Shown: positions 24,883 through 33,185 of the stretch, one piece after another
How positions within the stretch are numbered: the stretch's first letter is position 1
Layout: the number at the start of each line of letters is the position of its first letter
Origin: Ensifer adhaerens
GTDB taxonomy: Bacteria > Pseudomonadota > Alphaproteobacteria > Rhizobiales > Rhizobiaceae
Direction: 5' to 3'
Length of the DNA stretch: 64,000 bases
NCBI RefSeq assembly: GCF_020035535.1
Contig: NZ_CP083350.1
Coordinates: 2,738,501 to 2,802,500 of the forward strand
Notes under the pieces: model-generated
Seen by the model: only the letters and a program-made list of their open reading frames with translations
Databases searched by the model: none
Told to the model about the DNA's origin: nothing
Translations under genes and position numbers: made by a program

Positions 24883-26336
24883 TATTTCATCTCAAGATAG
24901 TCCTCGAGCCCGTGGCGCGAGCCTTCGCGGCCGATGCCGGATTGCTTGATGCCGCCGAAGGGGGCTGCTTCCGAGGACATGCGGCCGGTGTTGATGCCGA
25001 CCATGCCGTATTCCAGCGCTTCTGCCACATGCCAGACCCGCTTCAGGTTCTCGGCGTAGAAATAGGCGGCAAGACCGTAGATCGTGTCATTGGCCTCGGC
25101 GATGACCTGCTCTGCCGTCTCGAAGCGGATGATCGGGGCGATCGGGCCGAAGGTTTCTTCCTGGGCGACGCGCATGTCGGTCGAAATGCCCGTAAGAACG
25201 GTCGGTTCGAAGAAGGTGCCTGACGCGCCGATCCGGTGACCGCCGGCGCGCACCTTGGCGCCCTTGGAGACCGCATCGGCGACATGGGCCTCGATTTTCT
25301 CGATCGCGTGCTTGTCGATCATCGGGCCGATGGTGATATCAGGCGTGAAACCATCGCCGACGGTCAGTTCGGCGACGCGCCTGACGAATTTCTCGGCGAA
25401 GGCGTCATGCACGCCCGATTGCACGTAGATCCGGTTGGCCGAAACGCAAGTCTGACCGGCGTTGCGGAACTTCGCCTGGACAGCGCCATCCACCGCCTCG
25501 TCGATGTCGGCATCGTCAAAGACAATGAACGGGGCGTTGCCGCCGAGCTCGAGGCTCACTTTCTTGATCTGGTCGGAGCATTGGCGCATCAAAAGCCGAC
25601 CCACTTCCGTCGATCCGGTGAAGCTGATCTTGCGCACCTTCGGGTTGCTGCAGAGTTCGCGGCCGATCGCTGCACCTTCTGCGGCATAGAGCAGGTTGAC
25701 GACGCCCGTGGGGAAGCCTGCCTTTTCGGCGAGCACGAACATGGCGCCGGCGACGAGCGGGGTCTGTTCGGCCGGCTTCAGCACGATCGTGCAACCGGCG
25801 GCAAGGGCCGGCGAAATCTTGCGGGCGACCATCGATGCCGGGAAGTTCCAGGGCGTGATCGTGCCGACGACGCCGACAGGTTGCTTGATGACGAGCATGC
25901 GGCGGTCGTTGGCCGGGGCCGGGAAGGTCTCGCCATAGATGCGTTTCGCCTCTTCCGCATACCACTCGACGTATGCTGCGGCATGCAGCACTTCGCCCTT
26001 CGATTCTGCAATGGGCTTGCCCATTTCGGCGGTCAGGATCGCAGCGAGATCGTCTGCATGTTCGACGATCAAATCGTACCAGCGCCGAAGCACGGCGCTC
26101 CGGTCCTTGGCGGGTTTCGCCGCCCAGAGAACCTGCGCCTTCGCAGCAGCTTCGATTGCGGTGTGCGCCTCTTCAATCCCCATATCCGGAAGCGTCGCCA
26201 GCAGTTCGCCGGTCGAAGGGTTGAAGACGTCGAAGGTCGCGCCGGTCCAGCCTGTGGCGGCATGCGCAACGGTGTGTAGCGGCGCGAAAAGTTCGGCGGC
26301 GCGCAGGTGCTTGGTCAAGGCGGGGGTCAAGGTCAT
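24861..26336 (-). CDS. gabD: Succinate-semialdehyde dehydrogenase (NADP+)
   Basis: A 491-residue aldehyde dehydrogenase. GTITPWNFPASMVARKISPA binds cofactor, VSLELGGNAPFIVFDD contains the general-base glutamate and FRNAGQTCVSANRIYV the catalytic cysteine. NTGRMSSEAAPFGGIKQSGIGREG at the C-terminus is characteristic of GabD. It oxidises succinate semialdehyde to succinate, the second step after GabT. The ATG at 26336 has GGAGG nine bases upstream; an ATG three codons earlier would abut the ribosome-binding site. It is read after gabT across a 259-bp gap holding a hairpin and a palindromic element, so it may have its own promoter. Confidence 0.93.
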   Translation of the reverse strand: MTLTPALTKHLRAAELFAPLHTVAHAATGWTGATFDVFNPSTGELLATLPDMGIEEAHTAIEAAAKAQVLWAAKPAKDRSAVLRRWYDLIVEHADDLAAILTAEMGKPIAESKGEVLHAAAYVEWYAEEAKRIYGETFPAPANDRRMLVIKQPVGVVGTITPWNFPASMVARKISPALAAGCTIVLKPAEQTPLVAGAMFVLAEKAGFPTGVVNLLYAAEGAAIGRELCSNPKVRKISFTGSTEVGRLLMRQCSDQIKKVSLELGGNAPFIVFDDADIDEAVDGAVQAKFRNAGQTCVSANRIYVQSGVHDAFAEKFVRRVAELTVGDGFTPDITIGPMIDKHAIEKIEAHVADAVSKGAKVRAGGHRIGASGTFFEPTVLTGISTDMRVAQEETFGPIAPIIRFETAEQVIAEANDTIYGLAAYFYAENLKRVWHVAEALEYGMVGINTGRMSSEAAPFGGIKQSGIGREGSRHGLEDYLEMKYLCMGNI

Positions 26337-26514
26337 GGCGGGCATCCTCCGGCGATGGCCCACCGCGAGGCGGCAGGCCCGCTTTTGCTTGTTCTTGCGG
26401 GTGCCGATCGACGCCGGCCCCCGAGCATTGCGCGCCTGAATTGACGCGCAGCACCCACAGCGCCGCGCGTCCTTCAAGACGCGCTAAGGTCGCCGCTGTA
26501 GTCCGTTGAATTGC

Positions 26515-26560
26515 TGCATAATTTTGTCCCTAAGTCGACCCCGATTTAAGGAGTTATGCA
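26515..26560. repeat. Imperfect palindromic intergenic element
   Basis: TGCATAA (26515-26521) pairs with TTATGCA (26554-26560), and CCCTAAGTCG pairs mostly with CGATTTAAGG inside. The core matches the inverted repeat at 1303-1332 in about 25 of 30 positions. I recall similar short palindromes being common between Rhizobiales genes, but cannot confirm this here. It lies in the gabT-gabD gap. Confidence 0.5.
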
Positions 26561-26589
26561 CCGGGCAACCGCATCGGCGGTCGCCCGGT
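26560..26589 (-). terminator. Hairpin downstream of gabT
   Basis: ACCGGGC-A-ACCGC (26560-26572) pairs with GCGGT-C-GCCCGGT (26577-26589), giving 12 bp around one mismatch and a 4-nt loop, seven bases after the gabT stop. No T-run is seen on the minus strand, so termination may be partial. Confidence 0.5.
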
Positions 26590-26595
26590 CGGAGG

Positions 26596-27864
26596 TCAAC
26601 CACGCGCAGCGAGGATCGACGCTTCGAGAATGTCGAGCGCTTCGGCAAGAACTTCGTCCTGAATGGTGATCGGCGCCAGGAAGCGAATGACGTTGCCGTG
26701 GACGCCGCAGGTCAAGAGGATCAGGCCTTTTTCCAGAGCGATCAGACGCACCTTGTTGGCGAAGTCGGCGCTCGGCAGGTTGGTCTTCACGTCGTTGAAC
26801 TCGACGGCGTTCATGAAGCCGGGGCCGCGGATATCGGCGATTTCAGGCGCCTGCTCGCGGATTGCCGCGAGGCGCTGCTTGAGCCGGCCGCCGAGCTGCT
26901 CGGCACGTTCGCAGAGCTTCTCCTCAGCGATAACATCGAGAACGGCGTGGGCTGCGGCGATGCCGAGCGGGTTGCCGCCGTATGTACCGCCAAGGCCGCC
27001 CGGTGCCGGAGCGTCCATGACTTCGGCGCGGCCGGTGACGGCGGCGAGCGGGAAGCCGCCGGCAAGGCTCTTTGCCATGGTGATGAGGTCAGGCGCGACA
27101 TCGTGATGGTCCATGGCGAACATCTTGCCGGTGCGCGCGAAACCGGTCTGGACTTCGTCGGCGATGAGTAGAATGCCGTGCTGGTCGCAGATTTCGCGCA
27201 ACGCCTTCATGAAGGCGGCGGGCGCGGGATAGAAACCGCCTTCACCCTGCACCGGTTCCAGGATGATCGCGGCGACACGGCCTGGATCGACATCGGCTGC
27301 AAAGAGCTTCTTCAGTGCTGCTAGCGACTGTTCGGTCGTGATGCCGTGCAGTTCGATCGGGAAGGGGGCGTGGAAGACGTCGCCCGGCATAGCGCCGAAC
27401 CCGACCTTGTAGGGAACGACCTTGCCAGTGAGCGCCATGCCCATGAAGGTGCGGCCGTGGAAGCCGCCCCTAAACGCGATGACCGCCTGGCGGCCAGTCG
27501 AAGCGCGGGCGATCTTGACGGCGTTTTCGACAGCCTCGGCGCCGGTGGTTACGAAGATCGTCTTCTTGGCAAAGTTGCCCGGCGTCAGCGCGTTAAGGCG
27601 CTCGGCTAGGTGCACGTAGGTTTCGTACGGAACGACCTGATGGCAGGTATGGGTGAAGCGATCGATCTGCGCCTTGACCGCTTCGATGACCTTCGGGTGA
27701 CGATGGCCCGTGTTGACGACCGCGATGCCGGAGGCGAAGTCGATGTAGCGGTTGCCTTCCTTGTCCCAGATTTCCGAGTTCTCCGCGCGATCGGCGTAGA
27801 TCTGTGTGGTCATGCCGACGCCGCGAGAAATGGCGGCGTTCTTGCGATCGGTGAGGCTGGTCAT
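26596..27864 (-). CDS. gabT: 4-aminobutyrate aminotransferase
   Basis: A 422-residue class III, PLP-dependent aminotransferase. TTGAEAVENAVKIAR binds the PLP phosphate, LIADEVQTGFARTGKMFAMDH holds the PLP-contacting aspartate, and TMAKSLAGGFPLAAVTGR the Schiff-base lysine. The length and the GTYGGNPLGIAAA segment fit GabT. It transfers the amino group of GABA to 2-oxoglutarate, giving succinate semialdehyde for GabD. It is divergent from a MerR-XRE-cupin regulator across 229 bp, which probably controls the gab genes. It could also accept other omega-amino acids such as 5-aminovalerate. Confidence 0.94.
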   Translation of the reverse strand: MTSLTDRKNAAISRGVGMTTQIYADRAENSEIWDKEGNRYIDFASGIAVVNTGHRHPKVIEAVKAQIDRFTHTCHQVVPYETYVHLAERLNALTPGNFAKKTIFVTTGAEAVENAVKIARASTGRQAVIAFRGGFHGRTFMGMALTGKVVPYKVGFGAMPGDVFHAPFPIELHGITTEQSLAALKKLFAADVDPGRVAAIILEPVQGEGGFYPAPAAFMKALREICDQHGILLIADEVQTGFARTGKMFAMDHHDVAPDLITMAKSLAGGFPLAAVTGRAEVMDAPAPGGLGGTYGGNPLGIAAAHAVLDVIAEEKLCERAEQLGGRLKQRLAAIREQAPEIADIRGPGFMNAVEFNDVKTNLPSADFANKVRLIALEKGLILLTCGVHGNVIRFLAPITIQDEVLAEALDILEASILAARG

Positions 27865-27897
27865 GGCGCGTTCCTGTCACGTCTGGAGTTTAATATA

Positions 27898-27914
27898 TTG
27901 CATTTTTTCTGCAA
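27898..27914. promoter_or_regulatory. Dyad in the gabT/regulator divergent promoter region
   Basis: TTGCA (27898-27902) and TGCAA (27910-27914) flank a T-rich TTTTTTC spacer, 34 bases ahead of gabT. A further TTGCAAATC occurs near 27950. The surrounding 27865-28093 region is unusually AT-rich for this window and is the natural control region of both genes. Binding by the adjacent regulator is inferred. Confidence 0.4.
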
Positions 27915-28093
27915 CTTTATTTGGGAAGTGGTACACCTTTCACAGTCGATTGCAAATCAAATTTGGTGATCGAGACACCACGGCCGCTGATGCGGCGTTC
28001 TTGTCAGATCTTGATCGCGACGGCTAAGGTTGCGAACACACCGGAATTGCACGGATTCGGGCAGCGCCGGTGGGCGATAAAGGGAAATTTGGA

Positions 28094-28906
28094 ATGGGCG
28101 CAGTGCGCTACAAGGTCGCCGAGGCGGCGCGATTGGCGGGGGTTTCTGCCTCGACGCTGAGGCTTTGGGAAACGCAAGGCCTCGTCGTGCCGGAACGATC
28201 CCCGACAGGGCATCGGCAATATACGGAGAGCGATCTTGCGAGGTTGAAGCGCATCTCCTGGTTCCGCGTCGAGCGTGGGCTGAACCCTGCGGCGATCCGC
28301 GAGGCGCTCGAAGCGGAAGGCGCGGCCGAGGATCAGTCCGGTACGGCAGCAGTTGACAGCGCCGACAACCAGGTTGGCCGCAAGCTGAGAAGCCTGAGGC
28401 ACGCAGCCGGCAAGACGCTGGAGCAGGTGGCCGGCGATATCGGCATCGCCGCATCGGTGCTGTCGACGCTCGAGCGCACCTCGCAGGGCGTCTCGGTCGC
28501 CGTTCTGCACAACATAGCGGAGTACTTCGGAACCACCGTTTCCAGTCTCTCCGGCGAGGAGGAGGCGGATGCGCGCGCCGTGGTTCGGGCTGGCGAATGG
28601 CGGACATGGCCGCGCACGACGCCCGGCGTCACCGTGCAGTTGCTGGCCGATGGCCGCAACCAGATGGACTGCCACCGCTTCGTGCTCGAGCCCGGCGCTT
28701 CCAGCGAGGGCGCCTACCGGCACGAGGGCGAGGAATTCGTCTATGTTCTCTCGGGTCGCGTCGAGTTCATCCTCGACAGCGACCAGTTCTATGATCTCGG
28801 CATCGGCGACTCGCTCTACTTCGAGAGCAAGCGGCGCCATGCCTGGACGAACCGCCACGACGGTGAAACCGTGCTGCTTTGGGTCAACACGCCGCCGACG
28901 TTCTAG
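28094..28906 (+). CDS. MerR-XRE-cupin fusion transcription regulator
   Basis: A 270-residue regulator with three recognisable domains. Residues 4-70 are a MerR-type winged helix (RYKVAEAARLAGVSASTLRL, then GLVVPERSPTGHRQYTESDL). Residues about 93-150 are an XRE helix-turn-helix (KTLEQVAGDIGIAASVLSTL, then TSQGVSVAVLHNIAEYFG). The C-terminus from about 190 is a cupin (GAYRHEGEEFVYVLSGRVEF, then YDLGIGDSLYFESKRRHAW). Two different DNA-binding domains plus a ligand-binding beta barrel in one short protein is unusual. AGGGA lies eight bases before the ATG. Divergent from gabT, it is the likely regulator of GABA use. The ligand, presumably a small carboxylate or amine, is unknown. Confidence 0.85.
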   Translation: MGAVRYKVAEAARLAGVSASTLRLWETQGLVVPERSPTGHRQYTESDLARLKRISWFRVERGLNPAAIREALEAEGAAEDQSGTAAVDSADNQVGRKLRSLRHAAGKTLEQVAGDIGIAASVLSTLERTSQGVSVAVLHNIAEYFGTTVSSLSGEEEADARAVVRAGEWRTWPRTTPGVTVQLLADGRNQMDCHRFVLEPGASSEGAYRHEGEEFVYVLSGRVEFILDSDQFYDLGIGDSLYFESKRRHAWTNRHDGETVLLWVNTPPTF

Positions 28907-29353
28907 CGGCCATCGGGCCGGCTGACGCTGGGCCGCCTCTCCATCTGGCGCTCACGCCTCCACAGCCCTACCTGGTTCTTGCGTGTCAGCGATGGGGGCA
29001 AGCGCAACGTCTTCTGGAACCAGATAACTTTGTCGATCATGCGGTCGAGCAGGTCTCGCTCGATCCGCAGCACCGGTTTTCGGCAGTCGGCCAAGACTTC
29101 AAGATTGTCGATCATTGCACGAAGTCTTCCCATTCGGGTGTCGCAGTATCAAGCGCACGCGCCCCTCAGAAGAGGATCTGCTCTACGACGAGCGCGAAGA
29201 AAGGGATGACAGAACAACCCGATGGCTTCGAAGAGTTCGGCGAGATCATGATCCCGCAGCGGTCTTCGTTGACCTCGTCAAAGCGTGCCAATCCTCTTCT
29301 CGTGAACAGGACAAGCTGATCACGGAACACCAGAGGATCGGAATTGCCATTGC
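28907..29353. other. Gene-poor stretch, no confident gene
   Basis: These 447 bases hold only short open frames on both strands. The best is a 76-codon minus-strand frame (28903-29133) containing DRMIDKVIWFQKTLRLPP. It has no ribosome-binding site and no family I recognise. The stretch could be decayed coding sequence. No repeat or insertion-sequence end was seen. Confidence 0.45.
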
Positions 29354-29566
29354 CTAGCAGTAATAGACACCGGCGGCGCAACGCCGCGTCGTCCGGCGAG
29401 CAACGCCGGCGACGCTAACCGGTGTCAGCGGACGGCCGACTCTGGCAATGGCGGGAGAGACGAAGCTGGGGAGCGCTATACTCAGCGCTTCGCCCGTCAG
29501 GTCGCCAATGAAGAGCGCAGCGGCCAAAACGAGCCAGATGATTCCAGTGCGTTTGCAGAAGCTCAT
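29354..29566 (-). CDS. Small exported protein coupled to the OmpA-DUF2092 gene
   Basis: A 70-residue protein starting MSFCKRTGIIWLVLAAALFIGDLTG, a signal peptide or membrane anchor, followed by RPLTPVSVAGVARRTTRRCAAG. I believe the TPVSVAGVARRT segment recurs in small secreted rhizobial proteins of unknown role, but cannot verify it. The ATG overlaps the upstream TGA by four bases (ATGA) and has GGGAG seven bases ahead, strong evidence of a real, translationally coupled gene. It likely works with the envelope protein encoded just before it. Function is unknown. Confidence 0.68.
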   Translation of the reverse strand: MSFCKRTGIIWLVLAAALFIGDLTGEALSIALPSFVSPAIARVGRPLTPVSVAGVARRTTRRCAAGVYYC

Positions 29567-30822
29567 TTTTTATCTCCCACAACGAAATTATCCGGCATTT
29601 CACTCAGATTCTGCTTGAGGTCTTTCACGTCGGCCTTTTCGGCGTTGGTCGTGTTCTTGAAGGCGAAATCATCCGCGGGCACACCGTCGCCAGTTTTCCA
29701 GTCCCTGATCTGGATGCTGTATTCCGGCCCACCCTTGACCTTGCTGGAAGTGATGACCAACCGGCAGGGGTACGGTTGATCGCCCTGTGCGACCCAGATC
29801 TGGAAGTCCACGTCGTCCTTGCGAAAAGCCAGTGAATCGCACTCCTTGCCGTTCACGAAGCCGCTTCCCAGGTCCTTGGAGTCATAGACGCCCTTCATCA
29901 ACTCCTCATATGAATTGGTCATCAGCAAGTCGGCAGCCGGCAATGGCAGGCCGTGCTTGTCCTTCAACTCGTCTATCAATTGATCGACCGTTCCATGCAT
30001 TTCCACCTGCGTGTACTTGTTGACGTTCTTCCCGAGAAGGGTGAGCGTTTTGCCGTCGAACAAGGTCTCGGTATCGACAAACCCGCCGGAGCGGGTCGTA
30101 TGCACCCGGTCTGGCCGGCTAAGGTTCACGGTGCCGGAACTCGATAGCCCAAGCTTCTGGTCTGAACTGGTGACAACCTGAAGGTTGGAGTCATAGCTGA
30201 ACGACAGGGTCTTCTGGGCAGCCAGATAGTCCGACATGGATTTGAGCAGTTTTTTGGCTTCCGGCGCGTCGGTAACCCGAATGAGTTCGACCCGACGGTT
30301 GCGAGTTCGACCTTCAGCCGTGTTGTTGCTGGCAACTGGCATAGTCTGACCTGCACCGGAGGCGATCAACCTGTCGGCGGAAACTCCTCTTTTGACAAGC
30401 GCCGCCTTGATCATGTCAGCACGTTCTTGCGAAAGACGTTGGTTGGTTTCCGCGTTGCCGCTCGCATCGGTGTGGACGATAATTCTCAAGCTCCAGTCGG
30501 GAAACTTCTTGAGCACGGCCGCAACGTTATCAAGAAGCTGTTCTGCGCCTGCCCGCAAGGTGGACTTTGCTATGGCGAAGCGCAGGCCAGGCATGTCGTA
30601 CTGTTCTCTTGTCTGTAGTGCCTGCTCCAAGGCTTCCTTGCTGTGCTGCATATTCGCGCCGCCCGCGTCCTTGGCCAAGGACGCACATGGCGCGGCGGAA
30701 AGGATAAGGAGTGCCAGCGCTCCTCGGACGAGGCGTCTCCTGATCGATGTGTCTTCTCTGATTACCCTGCGGACGTTGAGGGGTTTCCCGTAGTCAGGCA
30801 GGTTGGCTGGCGCACTCGACAT
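29563..30822 (-). CDS. Envelope protein fusing OmpA-like and DUF2092 domains
   Basis: A 419-residue exported protein. Residues 28-50 form a signal sequence (RRRLVRGALALLILSAAPCASLA). Residues about 75-185 are an OmpA C-terminal domain, with LRIIVHTDASGNAETNQRLSQERA and EGRTRNRRVELIR, which binds peptidoglycan. Residues about 195-400 fit DUF2092 (YLAAQKTLSFSYDSNLQVVT, then FDGKTLTLLGKNVNKYTQVE), a periplasmic fold related to lipoprotein-carrier proteins. The combination suggests a cell-wall-anchored lipid- or ligand-handling protein, an inference. GAAGGA precedes the ATG at 30822. It is followed by a coupled 70-residue exported protein. Confidence 0.8.
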   Translation of the reverse strand: MSSAPANLPDYGKPLNVRRVIREDTSIRRRLVRGALALLILSAAPCASLAKDAGGANMQHSKEALEQALQTREQYDMPGLRFAIAKSTLRAGAEQLLDNVAAVLKKFPDWSLRIIVHTDASGNAETNQRLSQERADMIKAALVKRGVSADRLIASGAGQTMPVASNNTAEGRTRNRRVELIRVTDAPEAKKLLKSMSDYLAAQKTLSFSYDSNLQVVTSSDQKLGLSSSGTVNLSRPDRVHTTRSGGFVDTETLFDGKTLTLLGKNVNKYTQVEMHGTVDQLIDELKDKHGLPLPAADLLMTNSYEELMKGVYDSKDLGSGFVNGKECDSLAFRKDDVDFQIWVAQGDQPYPCRLVITSSKVKGGPEYSIQIRDWKTGDGVPADDFAFKNTTNAEKADVKDLKQNLSEMPDNFVVGDKK

Positions 30823-31373
30823 CGCAACGATCCTTCTCAAGTTGCTGAGAATTAAATTACAATGCACTTGCAACGCTAGTGGCGTGGAATTCTTGAGTCT
30901 CGCTGGCCGTTTGGGTCGGCCTACGCGAGTCAAGGGATCAGTTCTCAAGGTCCCAGATGCAACTGTCGGTCCGCCATCACCGACCAGGCAGCGGCCGCTG
31001 GAAGACGGGCCTCTGCTAGGGCAGAGGCTTGAGATGCAGTGTGGTCGTCACGCCTCCGAAGCAACCACAGCCGTGCATGGTACATCTGCCGGATTGGCGC
31101 GCAATTCATCCTATCTGATTAGGGAAAAGCCAGCGCAGCTACAGGCATGAGTAGTAGCGCTTAAGCTTGTCCAACGACTGTCCGCGACGTTTGTTGCCGA
31201 TTGACCCGAGGTGTCCGGCCGCACGGCTTGCGGTTTGAGCCTTCTGCCGGTCTCAGAAAAACCGCCGCAAAAAGATCGGCGCGCGCCCCGTTTCCGGAGC
31301 GCGCGCCGATCTGTGTCTCATTATCCAGTTGCCCTTGTCTGCTGTCGCCGAAGAGGGCTGGCGGATTTATGGA
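30823..31373. other. Gene-free stretch before the aldolase 3' end
   Basis: These 551 bases contain the promoter region of the OmpA-DUF2092 gene at the left and the aldolase terminator (31273-31312) at the right. Short open frames are present, but none has a ribosome-binding site or recognisable product. Confidence 0.5.
31273..31312 (-). terminator. Terminator of fructose-bisphosphate aldolase
   Basis: AGATCGGCGCGCGC (31273-31286) and GCGCGCGCCGATCT (31299-31312) form a perfect 14-bp stem with a 12-nt loop. On the minus strand it is followed by TTTTT, a good intrinsic terminator 61 bases after the aldolase stop. Confidence 0.85.
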
Positions 31374-32417
31374 TCAGGCAGCGGCGTAGCGCTTTGCCAT
31401 TTCCGGCAGGCGCAGCGTGCGGATCTTCGATGCCTTGCCGGCGGTGCGGAAGGCTTCGAAACGCTCCTTGCAGACCTCGGTCATCAGCGCAGTCGCCGGC
31501 TTCAGGTAGGTGCGCGGGTCGAAGTTTTCCGGGTTCTCGGCGAAGTTCTTGCGGATCGTGCCGGTCATGGCAAGGCGCAGGTCCGTGTCGATGTTGACCT
31601 TGCGCACGCCGAGCGGGATCGCCTTCTGGATTTCCGATACCGGAACGCCCCAGGTCGGCTTCATCTTGCCGCCATAGGTGTTGAAGAGGTCCTGCAGATC
31701 CTTCGGCACGGACGACGAGCCGTGCATGACGAGGTGGGTGTTCGGCAGCTTCTTGTTGATCTTGGCGATCGTTTCGATCGACAGGATGTCGCCATCGGGC
31801 TCGCGGGTGAACTTGTAGGCGCCGTGGCTGGTGCCGATCGCAACAGCGAGCGCGTCAACGCCGGTCTTGGTGACGAAATCGAGCGCCTGGTCCGGGTCGG
31901 TCAGAAGCTCTTCGCGCGACAGCTTGCCTTCGAAGCCGTGGCCGTCTTCCTTGTCGCCGGCGCCGGTCTCGAGGTTGCCGAGGCAGCCGAGTTCGCCTTC
32001 GACCGAAACGCCGGCCGCATGCGCGATCTTCACCACTTCTGCAGTGACGGCGACATTGTAGTCATAGCTGGCAACGGTCTTACCGTCCTTCTCCAGCGAG
32101 CCATCCATCATGACGGAGGTGAAGCCGTTGGTGATGGCCGAGATGCAGGTCGACGGCTGGTCGCCATGGTCGAGGTGCAGACAGACGGGGATATGCGGGT
32201 ATTCTTCGGCCGCGCCCAGGATCAGGTGCCGCAGGAACGCATCGCCTGCATAGGAACGGGCGCCGCGGCTTGCCTGAAGGATCACCGGACTGTCGGTGGC
32301 ATCGGCGGCGCGCATGACGGCCTGAATGTATTCGAGATTGTTCACATTGAACGCCGGCAGCGCGTAATCGTTCTCCGCCGCATGGTCGAGCAGTTGCCGC
32401 AATGTGATCAATGCCAT
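31374..32417 (-). CDS. fba: Class II fructose-bisphosphate aldolase (Calvin-type)
   Basis: A 347-residue zinc-dependent aldolase of the CbbA type. [18 protein letters not shown] gives the catalytic aspartate and the first zinc histidine, [17 protein letters not shown] the metal-bridging glutamate, and [11 protein letters not shown] and [10 protein letters not shown] two further histidines. [19 protein letters not shown] binds the substrate phosphates. It splits fructose 1,6-bisphosphate to the two triose phosphates, or makes it during gluconeogenesis. No other glycolytic gene lies beside it in this window. The ATG gives a protein of exactly family length. Confidence 0.95.
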   Translation of the reverse strand: MALITLRQLLDHAAENDYALPAFNVNNLEYIQAVMRAADATDSPVILQASRGARSYAGDAFLRHLILGAAEEYPHIPVCLHLDHGDQPSTCISAITNGFTSVMMDGSLEKDGKTVASYDYNVAVTAEVVKIAHAAGVSVEGELGCLGNLETGAGDKEDGHGFEGKLSREELLTDPDQALDFVTKTGVDALAVAIGTSHGAYKFTREPDGDILSIETIAKINKKLPNTHLVMHGSSSVPKDLQDLFNTYGGKMKPTWGVPVSEIQKAIPLGVRKVNIDTDLRLAMTGTIRKNFAENPENFDPRTYLKPATALMTEVCKERFEAFRTAGKASKIRTLRLPEMAKRYAAA

Positions 32418-32938
32418 TCGCTATTCTCCCTTGGTGTTCGGCGCAGCCATCTTCGGTGCACCACAAAAACAATCCGGCACGAAGCGCCGCATGAACATCA
32501 TCGCAGGCAGGCGATGGCCGGAATATCCGTGCGGCGTGACGGCGCGCGCGAATTGGTCGCGCCCACCGAAGTCAGGCGCACAATAGTTCATCGAAGTGGT
32601 TTGACAACCGGGCAAAAGGCAGGTTGCCAGAGGTCGAAACTCGCTTCAATCGATTTTACTGTGGACTGGATGCAACACCCCTGGAGTGAACTGGTTTCAC
32701 TTTCTGGTGGTGCCTCCGAGGGGAGTGGGACAAGAGTAATCAACGCAATCTGGGCGTGTTTCTTTTGCACTGCACACCAGTCGGTCGGGTGTGAGATAGA
32801 AACGATTTGTCGACAGGAAGTGAGTGGGTCGCAAGAAGATTGCGGCGAACGGCGCCATTCTTTGCGCACATTACGTAAACTGCCGGCAAAATTCACAAAC
32901 TTTGCATAGGCGATGATTCGAGGCCGGCTCCGGGCGGG

Positions 32939-32952
32939 TTTTGTCGACAAAA
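32939..32952. promoter_or_regulatory. Perfect palindrome TTTTGTCGACAAAA
   Basis: A 14-bp perfect palindrome about 234 bases before the peptide-importer gene. Ten of its bases (TTTGTCGACA) recur at 32806-32815. Two related copies in one control region suggest a dimeric regulator; which one is unknown. Confidence 0.4.
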
Positions 32953-33053
32953 TTTGCCGACCTAAAACGTTGCAGGAGATTTCCCGAAATTGCCCTGCTT
33001 CCGTCATATGTCCGTCGCAAAGGCGACGAAAAGAATCGCAAACGAAATACAAC

Positions 33054-33083
33054 CTATGGGATAGAAGGAATTCTGTCCTATAG
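33054..33083. promoter_or_regulatory. 30-bp imperfect palindrome upstream of the peptide importer
   Basis: CTATGGGATAGAA (33054-33066) and TTCTGTCCTATAG (33071-33083) are inverted repeats matching at 11 of 13 positions around GGAA. It ends 102 bases before the start codon, where it could be an operator or a hairpin in the leader. Confidence 0.45.
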
Positions 33084-33185
33084 ATAAAGATGCAGACAGC
33101 CGCAGAATCCGCCTTGCGTTTGAAGAAGATTTGCACTTCTCTCCTGCGATCACAAACCCAAAACAAGGGGAAGGAGAGAAACAAA

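Larger units (their letters stand above)
32418..33185. other. Long divergent intergenic region, aldolase / peptide importer
   Basis: This 768-bp gap is the longest in the window. It holds a perfect 14-bp palindrome TTTTGTCGACAAAA (32939-32952), a second TTTGTCGACA at 32806-32815, a 30-bp imperfect palindrome (33054-33083) and the strong AAGGAG before the binding-protein gene. An open frame of about 250 codons crosses part of it on the minus strand but has non-coding composition. A regulatory RNA or long leader could lie here. Confidence 0.5.
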
